Origin: Candidatus Binatia bacterium
GTDB lineage: Bacteria > Desulfobacterota > Binatia > Bin18
Direction: 5' to 3'
Length of the DNA: 64,000 bases
NCBI GenBank assembly: GCA_022826945.1
Contig: JAJDTY010000007.1
Span: 256,501 to 320,500 of the forward strand
Part shown: in pieces, positions 18,724 to 27,262 of the stretch
Layout: every line of letters begins with the position of its first letter
How positions within the stretch are numbered: position 1 is the stretch's first letter
The notes under the pieces: generated by a model
Database searches by the model: none
The model's input: only the letters and a program-made list of their open reading frames with translations
Told to the model about the DNA's origin: nothing
Position numbers and translations under genes: made by a program

Positions 18724-19620
18724 GTGACTGGACAGCACATGGGCACCGGAAAAACTATCGCCAATCGAGACGCCTCCCCTCCTCTCTCCGTCGTGCCGGC
18801 CCTGTTCAGGCTGATGCGCCCCAAGCAGTGGGTCAAGAACAGCTTTGTCCTGGCTCCGGTGCTTTTTGCCGGGCAGTTGACCGACTTGATGGCGGTGCGC
18901 GAGGCACTGCTGGCCACCCTGCTCTTCAGTCTGGCCTCGTCTGCCATCTATATCCTCAACGACTTCCACGACATCGCACATGACCGGAATCATCCGCTCA
19001 AATCTCGGCGCCCCCTGGCCTCTGGACACGTGTCACCGGGCCAGGCGTTCGTCTTGTTCGGCGCTCTGTGTGGCGTGCTGGTTTGGGGCTATCTGCAGCG
19101 GCCCGGGGTCATGCTGGTGATCCTGGCCTATCTGGCCCTGAACCTTGCCTACACCTATGTTCTGAAATACCAGCCCATTCTCGACATCTTCAGTATTGCC
19201 GTCGGGTTTATCCTCCGGGTCCATGCCGGTGCAGTGGCCGTGGACGCCCCGGTATCGGCGTGGATGTTTGTGACCACGCTCTGTCTGGCCTTGTACCTCG
19301 CGTCGGTGAAGCGTCGTCAGGAACTGACGCAGAGCGGCGGAGACGGGCGGCGGGTGCTGGAACAGTATTCGGTGACGCTAGTGGACCGCTACGCTGAGAT
19401 GGCAGCCACCGGGACGTTGCTGTTCTACAGTCTGTTTGTGCTGACAGTCCGCCCCGAACTGGTCGTCTCCATCCCGGTCGTGCTGTATGGGCTGTTCCGT
19501 TATTGGTTTATCGTGGAAGCGCTTGAGGGGGGAGAATCGCCGACGGATGCCCTCCTCTCAGACTGGCCGCTCTTAGTGACGGTCATGACTTGGCTGGGGA
19601 TATGTGCCTGGGTGCTCTGA
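18724..19620 (+). CDS. UbiA-type prenyl-phosphate phosphoribosyltransferase (decaprenyl-phosphate PRPP transferase-like)
   Basis: This 298-residue membrane enzyme uses the GTG at 18724, which has GAGGGG six bases upstream; the ATG at 18739 is an alternative. The first Asp-rich motif NDFHDIAHDRNHP (79-91) and the following KSRRPLASG match the DPPR-synthase branch of the UbiA family. So do RPKQWVKNSFVLAPVLFAG near the N-terminus and LDIFSIAVGF later in the protein. The predicted reaction is polyprenyl phosphate plus PRPP giving polyprenyl-phosphoryl-5-phosphoribose, the first step to the arabinose donor. DprE1/DprE2-like genes lie 5-8 kb away on the other strand, supporting the assignment. Confidence 0.88.
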   Translation: MTGQHMGTGKTIANRDASPPLSVVPALFRLMRPKQWVKNSFVLAPVLFAGQLTDLMAVREALLATLLFSLASSAIYILNDFHDIAHDRNHPLKSRRPLASGHVSPGQAFVLFGALCGVLVWGYLQRPGVMLVILAYLALNLAYTYVLKYQPILDIFSIAVGFILRVHAGAVAVDAPVSAWMFVTTLCLALYLASVKRRQELTQSGGDGRRVLEQYSVTLVDRYAEMAATGTLLFYSLFVLTVRPELVVSIPVVLYGLFRYWFIVEALEGGESPTDALLSDWPLLVTVMTWLGICAWVL

Positions 19621-19630
19621 CCGGCTCAAT

Positions 19631-19745
19631 GATTTTGTTGTGTCTGCTCGCACGAGCATAATGTGGTCAAGCATGAGATGACCCTTGTGCTCTGATTCAG
19701 AGTCGAAGAGTTGAAAATACTCTCGGGGATCTTGGTTGCGGGCGA
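19631..19745 (-). pseudogene. remnant of another GT-C glycosyltransferase C-terminal region
   Basis: On the minus strand this segment reads YFQLFDSES..., then LMLDHIMLVRAD. It is clearly related to LQLELFDDETG... and IMLDHVMLVRAD of the GT-C gene at 22263-24905, just before that protein's C-terminal module. Here it lies downstream of the stop of the 19752 gene, with no start and no downstream module. It is the scar of a deleted third family member or of a longer tandem array. Confidence 0.65.
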
Positions 19746-19751
19746 GCCTTG

Positions 19752-22184
19752 TTAATCGTCGAACCGGGCACTCTCTCTCCACCGCCAGACGAGTTCCTCA
19801 TCCGGCCCGTAGACGAACTGCCCGGTCTTGATGCGGCTGACACTATATTCCGGCAGCGCAACCACCGCCACACACTTGCCGCCGCTCTTGACTCCATACT
19901 CCTCGAAATGGAAGTCCAGAACGTTGAAGCCGTACTCCCGCCAATAGTCGGAAAGGTGAGCCTTGTCGGTCGGCTCCCAGTGCAGCGAGAACAGTGCATC
20001 CCTATCGTCCTGGCGACATCCGTCTTTGATATAGATCAACTCATTCGCGTTAACATACACATCATAGCCGGAGCGAATGATGGGCTCACCCGCTGCCTCG
20101 ATGACAACCCTGTCTCTCCAGAGCCACACAATTTCCTTCTTCTGCCCGTACACAAACTGCCCAGTCTTAATCTGACTGATGGTATATTCCGGCAGTGCAA
20201 CCACCGCCACACACTTGTTGCCGCTCTTGACTCCATAATTCTCAAAACTGAAGTCCAAGCCCATGAAGCCATGCGGCTTCCAATATCGGTGAAGGTGCGC
20301 CTTGTCGGTCGGCGTCCAGTGCAGCGAGAACAGTGCGTCCCTATCATCCTGACGACACCCGTCTTTGATATAGATTAACTCATTGGCGTTGATGTACATA
20401 TCGTAGCCGGAACGGATGATGGGCTCACCCGCCGCATGAATGATTGTGTTGATGAGCGCTTCCTTATTCGCGAGATACTTATCCATATCGAAACGCTCTG
20501 GGAGAGCGTCCGGTGTGACGCGCAATATGACGCCATCGGCCAAGTCCGCTACTGTCTCCACGCCCGGCAAAGCCCGCACCTCAAGATGGTCGTAGTCGCG
20601 GCGAGGCCCATTCATGGGGAAATGTCGGTTTAAACTGTAGAGCCATACAATATGTATCTCATGATCAGCCGTGGCCCACTTTCCTACTACTTGAACCAAT
20701 TCCTGCTCTCTGTCGGGTACAAAGGTATAGTTCGCCAAGCCGTCGGTATGGATATACACCGCAAAGGGATCATTGCTGTATACCCAGCCCGTGACAGGGT
20801 GTGCCCGCATATACCGCAAGACTGCTGACTGCACCAACCTCGCTCTCGACAGACTCCATGAGAAATCCCATGAACCATTCCCGTTGATCGCGGATATGAC
20901 CCGTCCGGTAACGACAGCAGAGCCAGCAAGCCAGAGAGCTAGTGAGCCAGCCATAACCGTGGCCACGAGGCTGACCCTGCGCTGCCTCCCTATACACGTT
21001 CTGGCTCTCAGCCATCTGCCGATAGGCCCGAAATACTTTCCCGCCCGCTCAATGCGCAACAGGTGGTCTAGGGTGCGCACTGCCAGGAACAGGAGGGGGA
21101 TATACACCGGACAAAAATGCCGGTCCCCTTTGCCTATGGGAGTGGTTGATGCAGCCACGAGGAAGAAAGAAAGATAGATCAACGTAAAAGCACCAAAAAG
21201 CGTGAGCGTATTCCAGCCAGGCCGTGGCTCAGCTTCCCGGCACGAGTGCATAAGGCCATAGCTAGCCGTTCCTGCAAGCGCCAGCAGGACTACTCCCACC
21301 GCTGTTGTGGCACCAGCAGGGAGAGGATTCAGAAGCGGGAACGCCCAGATGGCCAAGATGTCAAGGGTTTGTTGGAAGTACTCGAGAAAGGGAAGAAAGG
21401 CGGGCCTATTCCGGTAAGGGTCGGTGAGCGTTCCTGAGAGCAGCATATTGCGCAACAGCCATATCCCAAGCGGTGTCACGGCGATGACTGCATACGTGGC
21501 ACTGTGCCGGACCTTTTCCCGGAGAGTCTTATTGCCTCTGAAGAGCAACACCGGCAAGACGGTAAGGACTATGGTAACGCCGACGTACCGAGTGAGGCAG
21601 GCAAGAGCGGTGAAGAGGGCTGACCGGACGAGAGAGGAACGCGTATCAGTGTTCAGGAATTTCTCGGTCTCGACCAATGCAAGCGTGGTAAACAGGATGA
21701 AAACGGGCTCGGACATAGCCCATACCGCACTCTGTATGAGGGAGGCCTGCAGCATGATGGCAAGGCAACCCCAGAGGACAAGAAATCGAGACTCTATCCT
21801 CTGGTGCAGCCACCGACCCGCCACGAAGAGGGTCAGCCCGAAGGCGACAGCATTCACAAGGCCGGCGACTTCGTGGGGGTCAAGCACGAACAGGCCGGCC
21901 AGCGCGAGCAGTCCCGGAAACAGGGGAGGCCAAGCCACATAATCGGCTCCGTCCATTGTGGTAAAGCCGTTTCCTGCCAACAGGTTCCGGGCCGCGGCGA
22001 TGTAATTGACAGAATCCCAGCTTAGGGCGACCCCATAGGTGACTTCATGAAGCAGAACAAGCACCGCGCCCAGAACGGCAAGGAAGATTAGGAATAGCGT
22101 GAATCGCTGCGGCCGCAACCGGGCAATGCGCCCGAGAGCGACCCTTTCCAACTCTTGTGCCACTATTAATCTCCCTCCTGACAT
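19752..22184 (-). CDS. GT-C membrane glycosyltransferase with tandem-duplicated C-terminal module
   Basis: This 810-residue protein uses the ATG at 22184 (GCAGGAG upstream); a 17-residue upstream extension is rejected. The N-terminal half has about ten membrane helices with a GT39/PMT-like first loop (SWDSVNYIAAARNLLAGNGF), where the Asp is the likely catalytic acid/base or metal ligand. Such enzymes use polyprenyl-phosphate sugars and face the periplasm. The C-terminus carries two consecutive copies of a 113-residue module (GEPIIRSGYD...GQFVYG). It is followed at the 3' side by a decayed relative and preceded by the AftB-like paralogue. Base composition looks lower in GC than the neighbours. 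Confidence 0.85.
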   Translation of the reverse strand: MSGGRLIVAQELERVALGRIARLRPQRFTLFLIFLAVLGAVLVLLHEVTYGVALSWDSVNYIAAARNLLAGNGFTTMDGADYVAWPPLFPGLLALAGLFVLDPHEVAGLVNAVAFGLTLFVAGRWLHQRIESRFLVLWGCLAIMLQASLIQSAVWAMSEPVFILFTTLALVETEKFLNTDTRSSLVRSALFTALACLTRYVGVTIVLTVLPVLLFRGNKTLREKVRHSATYAVIAVTPLGIWLLRNMLLSGTLTDPYRNRPAFLPFLEYFQQTLDILAIWAFPLLNPLPAGATTAVGVVLLALAGTASYGLMHSCREAEPRPGWNTLTLFGAFTLIYLSFFLVAASTTPIGKGDRHFCPVYIPLLFLAVRTLDHLLRIERAGKYFGPIGRWLRARTCIGRQRRVSLVATVMAGSLALWLAGSAVVTGRVISAINGNGSWDFSWSLSRARLVQSAVLRYMRAHPVTGWVYSNDPFAVYIHTDGLANYTFVPDREQELVQVVGKWATADHEIHIVWLYSLNRHFPMNGPRRDYDHLEVRALPGVETVADLADGVILRVTPDALPERFDMDKYLANKEALINTIIHAAGEPIIRSGYDMYINANELIYIKDGCRQDDRDALFSLHWTPTDKAHLHRYWKPHGFMGLDFSFENYGVKSGNKCVAVVALPEYTISQIKTGQFVYGQKKEIVWLWRDRVVIEAAGEPIIRSGYDVYVNANELIYIKDGCRQDDRDALFSLHWEPTDKAHLSDYWREYGFNVLDFHFEEYGVKSGGKCVAVVALPEYSVSRIKTGQFVYGPDEELVWRWRESARFDD
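19776..20453 (-). repeat. 339-bp tandem duplication encoding the C-terminal module
   Basis: Two in-frame units, 19776-20114 and 20115-20453, are strongly similar in DNA and protein. Anchors are TCTCC at 19776 and 20115, giving a period of 339 bp or 113 codons. Each encodes ELIYIKDGCRQDDRDALFS, an HW-PTDKAHL segment and GQFVYG. A more diverged third copy is in the neighbouring gene at 22285-22610. Confidence 0.85.
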
Positions 22185-22262
22185 ATTGACGGCTCCTGCC
22201 GCGCGACGTTGTGGCAAGGTAAGCCAGTCTCGCACTCTGTCAACGCTTGCCCGATTTTTCGA

Positions 22263-24905
22263 CTACTGACTCAAATGGAAGTTGTCCCGCCACCGCCAGA
22301 CGAGTTCCTTATCCGGCCCGTAGACGAACTGCCCGGTCTTAATCTGACTGATGGCATAGTCAGGCAGGCGGACGATTGCCACGCATCGGTCGCCAGCCTG
22401 GAGCCCCCGCTCCGCGAACCGGAAGTCCCGAACGTTGAAGCCGTACTCCTGCCAATAGGCGGGCAGGTGCGCCTTGTCGGTCGGTGCCCAGTGCAGCGAG
22501 AACAGCGCGTCCCGGTCGGCTTGGCGGCACGCGTCTTTGACGTAAATCAACTCCCTGTCGTGGAGATACACCGCAAAGGTGGAACGGATAAGGGGTTCAC
22601 CTAATCCCGTGAGGAGTTTGTCAAGAGCCGCCAGGTCTGCCCGGACCAGCATGACGTGGTCAAGCATGATGTAGTTCGGTATGAGGACGAGGTCCGTGCT
22701 GCCAGTCTCGTCGTCGAAGAGCTCCAGTTGCAAAGTTTTCCCGGCGACGTCGACCAGCGGATGGACGACCAGGGTGAATTTCCAGTGATGCAGCCAGCCC
22801 TTCCCGCGCCAGACTGCGGCCTCCGCCCCGTCGGCCAGCAGGCGGAGCCCGACCCCGGCGCCCGCGCCGCCGGCAATCAGGAAGGCGAGGTGCTGGTCGG
22901 CCCGCGCAGTGAACTCCGGAGACCAGGCCCTTCCGGTCGCCTCGTCCCCCTTGCTTGGGTGATAGCTCGTCAGAAATCCCGGGCCGGGGTTGCTCTGAGT
23001 CCTCCACCATTCGCCCTCGTAGTGCGCATGCTGTCCGTGGTTGGTGATGGCCGCGCCGTCCAGCCGCCAGCCGTCGAAGCCCTCCTCAAAATGCCCAAGA
23101 AAACGCTCCCCAACGTAGTTGAGCGGCCCGACACGAAACTGATTGCCCGCAGGGGCGCTGGTCGAAAACGTTTTCCCCCTCTTCAGGTCATGCTTGGCGA
23201 AACGCGCGGCGGCCCACCGAGGATCCTGGGCATCGAAAGGCATCCACAGGGCGGGACCGACTTGCACGGTATAGTCCGCGAGGGCGAGTGCTGCGGTTTC
23301 ACTGGAGGCCGGCGGGTAGATGTGGAAGTTGACGCCTCGTTGCGCCAGGTATCCGGGCGGCGGCTGGCGGTCGTGCGCCATCATGCGTTGATGGTTGGGG
23401 TGCGCAACCGGAGTGCGCGCCACGGTTGCGTCGGCCAGACCGCCAATGTCGATGAATTTCAGGTCCGGAAGATAATACGGAAGGATTCCTAGAGCGCCCT
23501 GAGCCATCAGGGCGTCATCGGGAATGATCCCGCGCTCCATCGTCTCGTAGGGCTTGAAACGCCGGATCTCTCCCTTGGCGTGATCGCGGTGGTTGGGGAA
23601 GCGCAGACCAACAACCTGTAGGGCAAGCTGCCGGCGCAGGTCGTTGGAGAGGGCGACAAGCATCGGCATCCCGGGCGCGGCGAGCAGCCACCCCAGGTTC
23701 TCTTCATCAAGTTCGAGGTGCTGCGCCAGCGGTCTCGGGCTCCCCTCGAACAACAAGACGCCCTGCATGGCACTGGTATAAAACAGCACCGGCAGGAAGA
23801 GAACGATGGCGCACCCCCGCGGTCCGGCCGACCACGTATATGAAGCAACGCGTCGGACCCGCCGCAGTCCGTCTGCCATCCGGGAGCCCAGGTGCACAAT
23901 GCCGTGCGCAGCGGGGAGTGCCAGCAGCGGCCAGTAAAAGTCCAGCGGGCGATACTCGAAATAGTCGCCGCCGATGCGCGCCAGATACGCCATATGGACC
24001 GTGATGCAGAGCAGCACCAGGGCGTAGGTACCATCCCGGTACGTACGCCAGCGCTCCTGCAGGGCGACGAACGCCAGCGGCAGGAGCAGATACAGGCCGG
24101 TCTCCAGCCCAGCAGCCCACAGATAACGAAAGCCGGACTCATACCAGGGGCGCACATGCTTGGCGTAATAGGTATTGGGCAGCCACTCGCCATAATAGCC
24201 GTAGCGGAACAGAAAATGGGCGGCGACAAGGGTGGTGAATGGCGTCACCAGGACGCTCACATCGCCCCAGTCCAGTCGCCCGACTGTGAGGAGACGCTGC
24301 ACGGCGAACCAGCCGAAGCAGCAGGCTGCCAGCATGATACCCTCGGGCCGCGTCAGAGCGGCCGCCGCCAGACTCAGCGAGGCCGTCAGCAGGCTCCAGC
24401 GGCTGTTGCCGTGAACGCCCAGGCAGATCACCGCCAGGACGACAAAGAAGGTGAACTGCCGCGTTTCCAGCCCCCCCCCGGAAGTCCAGACGGCAAAGGT
24501 TGCGCTGCTGCACAGCAGCCCCAGCGCCATCCAGCCCACCAGGGCCCGATGGCGCAACGAGGGCGTACGGACGACCCACCACACCATGAGGGCGATGGTG
24601 CCGGCCGTGCAGGCGACGGACAGCCACGGGGCGGCGTCCTCCGGCCGTATCCCGAGAGTGACCCAGATGGTCGCCAGTTCGAGGATCCACAGAAAATTGG
24701 TATAGCCCTCAACGTATTCGCCGGGATTGAACACGAGACCGTGGCCTTCAAGCAGATTGCGGACATAGCGAAAACTGATGAAGGCGTCGTCGGTCAGAAA
24801 CCAGGCGGCGCTACTGAGCCAGCCCAACACCATCAGCCACGGCAGGCAGGCCAGAATATGCGCCACGCGGATTCTTGGTCGCGGGGCGAGCACGTGCTCA
24901 GGCAT
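22263..24905 (-). CDS. GT-C glycosyltransferase, AftB-like (arabinofuranosyltransferase candidate)
   Basis: This 880-residue protein has a signal/anchor helix and about ten membrane segments. The first periplasmic loop carries DDAFISFRYVRNLLEGHG and GEYVEGYTNFLW, the DD and EGYTN signature seen in AftB-type enzymes that use decaprenyl-phosphoryl-arabinose. A soluble periplasmic part (about 470-760) looks beta-rich. The last 110 residues (22285-22610) are one copy of the module duplicated in the next gene. With UbiA, DprE1 and DprE2 homologues nearby, transfer of D-arabinofuranose to a surface glycan or protein is the best inference. Confidence 0.82.
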   Translation of the reverse strand: MPEHVLAPRPRIRVAHILACLPWLMVLGWLSSAAWFLTDDAFISFRYVRNLLEGHGLVFNPGEYVEGYTNFLWILELATIWVTLGIRPEDAAPWLSVACTAGTIALMVWWVVRTPSLRHRALVGWMALGLLCSSATFAVWTSGGGLETRQFTFFVVLAVICLGVHGNSRWSLLTASLSLAAAALTRPEGIMLAACCFGWFAVQRLLTVGRLDWGDVSVLVTPFTTLVAAHFLFRYGYYGEWLPNTYYAKHVRPWYESGFRYLWAAGLETGLYLLLPLAFVALQERWRTYRDGTYALVLLCITVHMAYLARIGGDYFEYRPLDFYWPLLALPAAHGIVHLGSRMADGLRRVRRVASYTWSAGPRGCAIVLFLPVLFYTSAMQGVLLFEGSPRPLAQHLELDEENLGWLLAAPGMPMLVALSNDLRRQLALQVVGLRFPNHRDHAKGEIRRFKPYETMERGIIPDDALMAQGALGILPYYLPDLKFIDIGGLADATVARTPVAHPNHQRMMAHDRQPPPGYLAQRGVNFHIYPPASSETAALALADYTVQVGPALWMPFDAQDPRWAAARFAKHDLKRGKTFSTSAPAGNQFRVGPLNYVGERFLGHFEEGFDGWRLDGAAITNHGQHAHYEGEWWRTQSNPGPGFLTSYHPSKGDEATGRAWSPEFTARADQHLAFLIAGGAGAGVGLRLLADGAEAAVWRGKGWLHHWKFTLVVHPLVDVAGKTLQLELFDDETGSTDLVLIPNYIMLDHVMLVRADLAALDKLLTGLGEPLIRSTFAVYLHDRELIYVKDACRQADRDALFSLHWAPTDKAHLPAYWQEYGFNVRDFRFAERGLQAGDRCVAIVRLPDYAISQIKTGQFVYGPDKELVWRWRDNFHLSQ
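22285..22610 (-). repeat. third copy of the GT-C C-terminal module
   Basis: This segment encodes GEPLIRSTFAVYLHDRELIY, then CRQADRDALFSLHW, KAHLPAYWQEYGFNV and GQFVYGPDKELVWRWR. It matches the two tandem copies at 19776-20453 in residue order, including both conserved Cys (KD-CRQ and D-RCVAIV). It ends the 22263 gene. Confidence 0.8.
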
Positions 24906-24970
24906 TACGGAGAGCCTCGCGCCTCTCCTCGCTCAGGCATGGCCACACGGATCCCGTCAACGTTCTCATC

Positions 24971-25708
24971 TTAGAGCTTCAGCCGCTTGAAAAGACGCTC
25001 AGGAATGCTGCGGATGAGGAGCATAATGTATCGCCAGAACCATGGCAGATAGGTCACGCTTTTTCCCGTGTCAAGAGCCTTGACGATCCCCCTGGCGATG
25101 GTCTCAGGCTCCGCCCACAGCACCCCCTTCTCGAATCCGACCGTCATCGGCGTGTCGACAAAGCCGGGTTTAATGTCGAGCACATTCACCCCGGACCGGT
25201 AGAGCCTGTTCCTGAGTCCTTGCAGGAAAACGGAGACCATGCCCTTGGCTGCGCCGTAGACATAGTTGGACTGACGGCCACGTTCACCGGCGACGCTGGT
25301 AATGACCGCGAGGGTGCCGCTTTGCTGTCGCTCCAGTCTGTTGGCGAGATGCGTCAGGAGCACAACGGTGCCGATCGCGTTGGTATGCAGTGCTGCCACG
25401 GTGGCCGTGCAGTCGGTTTCGCACGCTTGCTGGTCGGGTAAGGTTCCGTGGGCGATCAAGGCGGCGTCAACCGTGTCCAGGGCGGCAAACGCGGCAGCGA
25501 TGGCAGCGGCGTGCGTATCAAAAGCCTGAACGTCAAGGTGGCGGTATCCGACCGAAACCGCTCCCCGAATTTTCAGGTCCGCAGCCAGGGTTGAGAGACG
25601 CTCCTGGTTCCGAGCGAGCAGATAGAGCCGATCGCCCTGCTGCGCAAGGATTCTGGCCGTCGCTTCGGCGATGGCCGAGGTCGCCCCGATAATGAGAATA
25701 TGTTTCAT
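24971..25708 (-). CDS. DprE2-like SDR reductase (decaprenylphosphoryl-2-keto-ribose reductase)
   Basis: This 245-residue short-chain dehydrogenase has the NAD-binding GATSAIAEA (8-16) and catalytic Ser138, Tyr151 and Lys155 (YVYGAAK). The C-terminal hydrophobic basic tail (YIMLLIRSIPERLFKRLKL) suits membrane association near a polyprenyl substrate. It starts 3 bp after the stop of the DprE1-like gene, so the two are translated together as in mycobacteria. The predicted step is reduction of the 2-keto intermediate to the arabinose epimer. Confidence 0.88.
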   Translation of the reverse strand: MKHILIIGATSAIAEATARILAQQGDRLYLLARNQERLSTLAADLKIRGAVSVGYRHLDVQAFDTHAAAIAAAFAALDTVDAALIAHGTLPDQQACETDCTATVAALHTNAIGTVVLLTHLANRLERQQSGTLAVITSVAGERGRQSNYVYGAAKGMVSVFLQGLRNRLYRSGVNVLDIKPGFVDTPMTVGFEKGVLWAEPETIARGIVKALDTGKSVTYLPWFWRYIMLLIRSIPERLFKRLKL

Positions 25709-25711
25709 CGT

Positions 25712-27016
25712 CTACAGCCCCAAGCGTTGTGATTGCAGGGAGTGCAACCGCTGATCCGCGCCGTAGGCTTTCCTGACCTGCAGAAAGGCCTGCCATTTGG
25801 GATAGCTCCGCTGGAACATCGCCGCCGACAGGCGCACATCTTTTGTCAGATACACCCGTCCACCATGATCGAGCACGATGCGGTCCAGTTCATTCAGCAG
25901 CTCAAACACGCCCGCCTCCAGCCGGAAGTCCAGGGCCAGGGTACACCCTTCCAGCGGAAAGGAAAGATAATTGGCGTTCCCTTTCCCAAAGGCTTTCAGG
26001 ACCGCCAGAGCGCAACTGTGCCGAGAAGCGGCCAGCCGCTCCAGCACGGTTCTGAGCCCTTCGAGGCTGGCCTCTTGCGGCAGGACCAGTTGGTACTGAG
26101 TAAACCCGCGCTGGCCGTACAGTCTGTTCCAGTGGCGCAGGCCATCCAGCGCATAAAAGAACGGTTCATAATGCAGCCGACGGTCCGTTCGTTTTTTTCT
26201 GACTCGGTTGTAGTACAGCGCGTTGAAGGCGCGCAGAGTAGAGCGATTCAGCATAAAACTCGGCATATCCACGGGAACGACGAGTCGGGGCCTTTTGCCC
26301 GGGGTGAGTCCTCCCTGGTCGGCGTGTTCGCCCAAGATCACCACAGACCGCCCGGGCGATCTGCCGAGCGACAGACAATCCATCCAGGCAACCGAGTAGG
26401 GGACATGCTGGTGGAGGGCAAAAAGCTCCAGGGTTTCTGCAAGGGTGGCCGCCTTGAGCAGGGTGGCGTCAATGTAGGCGCTCCCAATGGGTTTCAGCCC
26501 AAATGTCGCTTCGAGGATGACGCCGGTCAGCCCCATCCCGCCACAGGTGGCGTAGAACAGTTCAGGATGCTGTTCTCGTGAACATTCCACGATACCCTCA
26601 GAGACGGTGGCGATTTTCAGACGACTCACGTGGTCGGTGAAGCTGCCCTCCAGATGATGGTTTTTCCCGTGGATATCACTGGCGATCGCGCCGCCAACCG
26701 TCACGAATTTCGTGCCGGGCGTGACAGGCGGGAACCAGCCCCTCGGGAGAAAGACCGACAGGATATCGGCAAAGCTGACGCCGGCCGAGCAGGTGAGCCT
26801 CCCACTGGACGCATCAAAGCGCAGCAAGTGATCCAGATAACGAGTGCTGATGACCTGAGGGGCCAGCGAGCTGTCGCCATAACTGCGTCCCAGCCCGCGG
26901 GGAATCAACGGATGCTGGAGATTGCCGCGGAGGCGCCTGAGCACGTCTTCAGGGGTAAGCGGGTGCAACACCTCCGCGTTGATGGTTGGGTATTTACCCC
27001 ATCCGCTTAATTCCAT
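25712..27016 (-). CDS. DprE1-like FAD oxidase (decaprenylphosphoryl-ribose 2-oxidase)
   Basis: This 434-residue FAD_binding_4-type oxidoreductase uses the ATG at 27016; a 65-residue upstream frame is rejected. Visible features are the FAD loop RGLGRSYGDSS (40-50), ASDIHGKNHH (112-121) and C-terminal TKDVRL. Alignment by eye with M. tuberculosis DprE1 places Lys418 at Lys392 (conserved). The benzothiazinone-reactive Cys387 corresponds to Ala361 (TLALDF for NxCVDF, same 31-residue spacing to the Lys). It catalyses the first half of ribose-to-arabinose epimerisation on the lipid carrier. It lies immediately upstream of the DprE2-like gene. Confidence 0.9.
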   Translation of the reverse strand: MELSGWGKYPTINAEVLHPLTPEDVLRRLRGNLQHPLIPRGLGRSYGDSSLAPQVISTRYLDHLLRFDASSGRLTCSAGVSFADILSVFLPRGWFPPVTPGTKFVTVGGAIASDIHGKNHHLEGSFTDHVSRLKIATVSEGIVECSREQHPELFYATCGGMGLTGVILEATFGLKPIGSAYIDATLLKAATLAETLELFALHQHVPYSVAWMDCLSLGRSPGRSVVILGEHADQGGLTPGKRPRLVVPVDMPSFMLNRSTLRAFNALYYNRVRKKRTDRRLHYEPFFYALDGLRHWNRLYGQRGFTQYQLVLPQEASLEGLRTVLERLAASRHSCALAVLKAFGKGNANYLSFPLEGCTLALDFRLEAGVFELLNELDRIVLDHGGRVYLTKDVRLSAAMFQRSYPKWQAFLQVRKAYGADQRLHSLQSQRLGL

Positions 27017-27228
27017 ATTCCAAGCTCGCACACGGCCTCGAACAAGGGGTGGGCACCCTTGGCCGAGACCAGCCAACGAAAGCCGTTCCCGAGGACCGGG
27101 GGCAACGGAAAAACGCTCCGCCTGTCTGCACCCTTCTTCCAGGCCAGCGGATGGGTGCTCCGTCCGGTGGGCGCGCTCTCCACAGAGTAGTCTGTGGAGG
27201 GGAAGAAGCAAGCACGCCGGCGGAGCAC
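27007..27228 (-). CDS. possible 73-residue ORF overlapping the dprE1 start
   Basis: A GTG-started frame lies between the ligase stop and the dprE1-like start and overlaps the latter by 10 bp (TAA inside the first codons). It reads GNGFRWLVSAKGAHPLFEAV near its end. There is no recognised domain. It may be a small coupled gene or the tail of a decayed one. A second frame, which would be an N-terminal extension of the DprE1-like protein, covers the same DNA. Confidence 0.3.
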   Translation of the reverse strand: MLRRRACFFPSTDYSVESAPTGRSTHPLAWKKGADRRSVFPLPPVLGNGFRWLVSAKGAHPLFEAVCELGIWN

Positions 27229-27262
27229 ATCGCCGGAGCGGATTTCACCGGGCCAGCACTGC

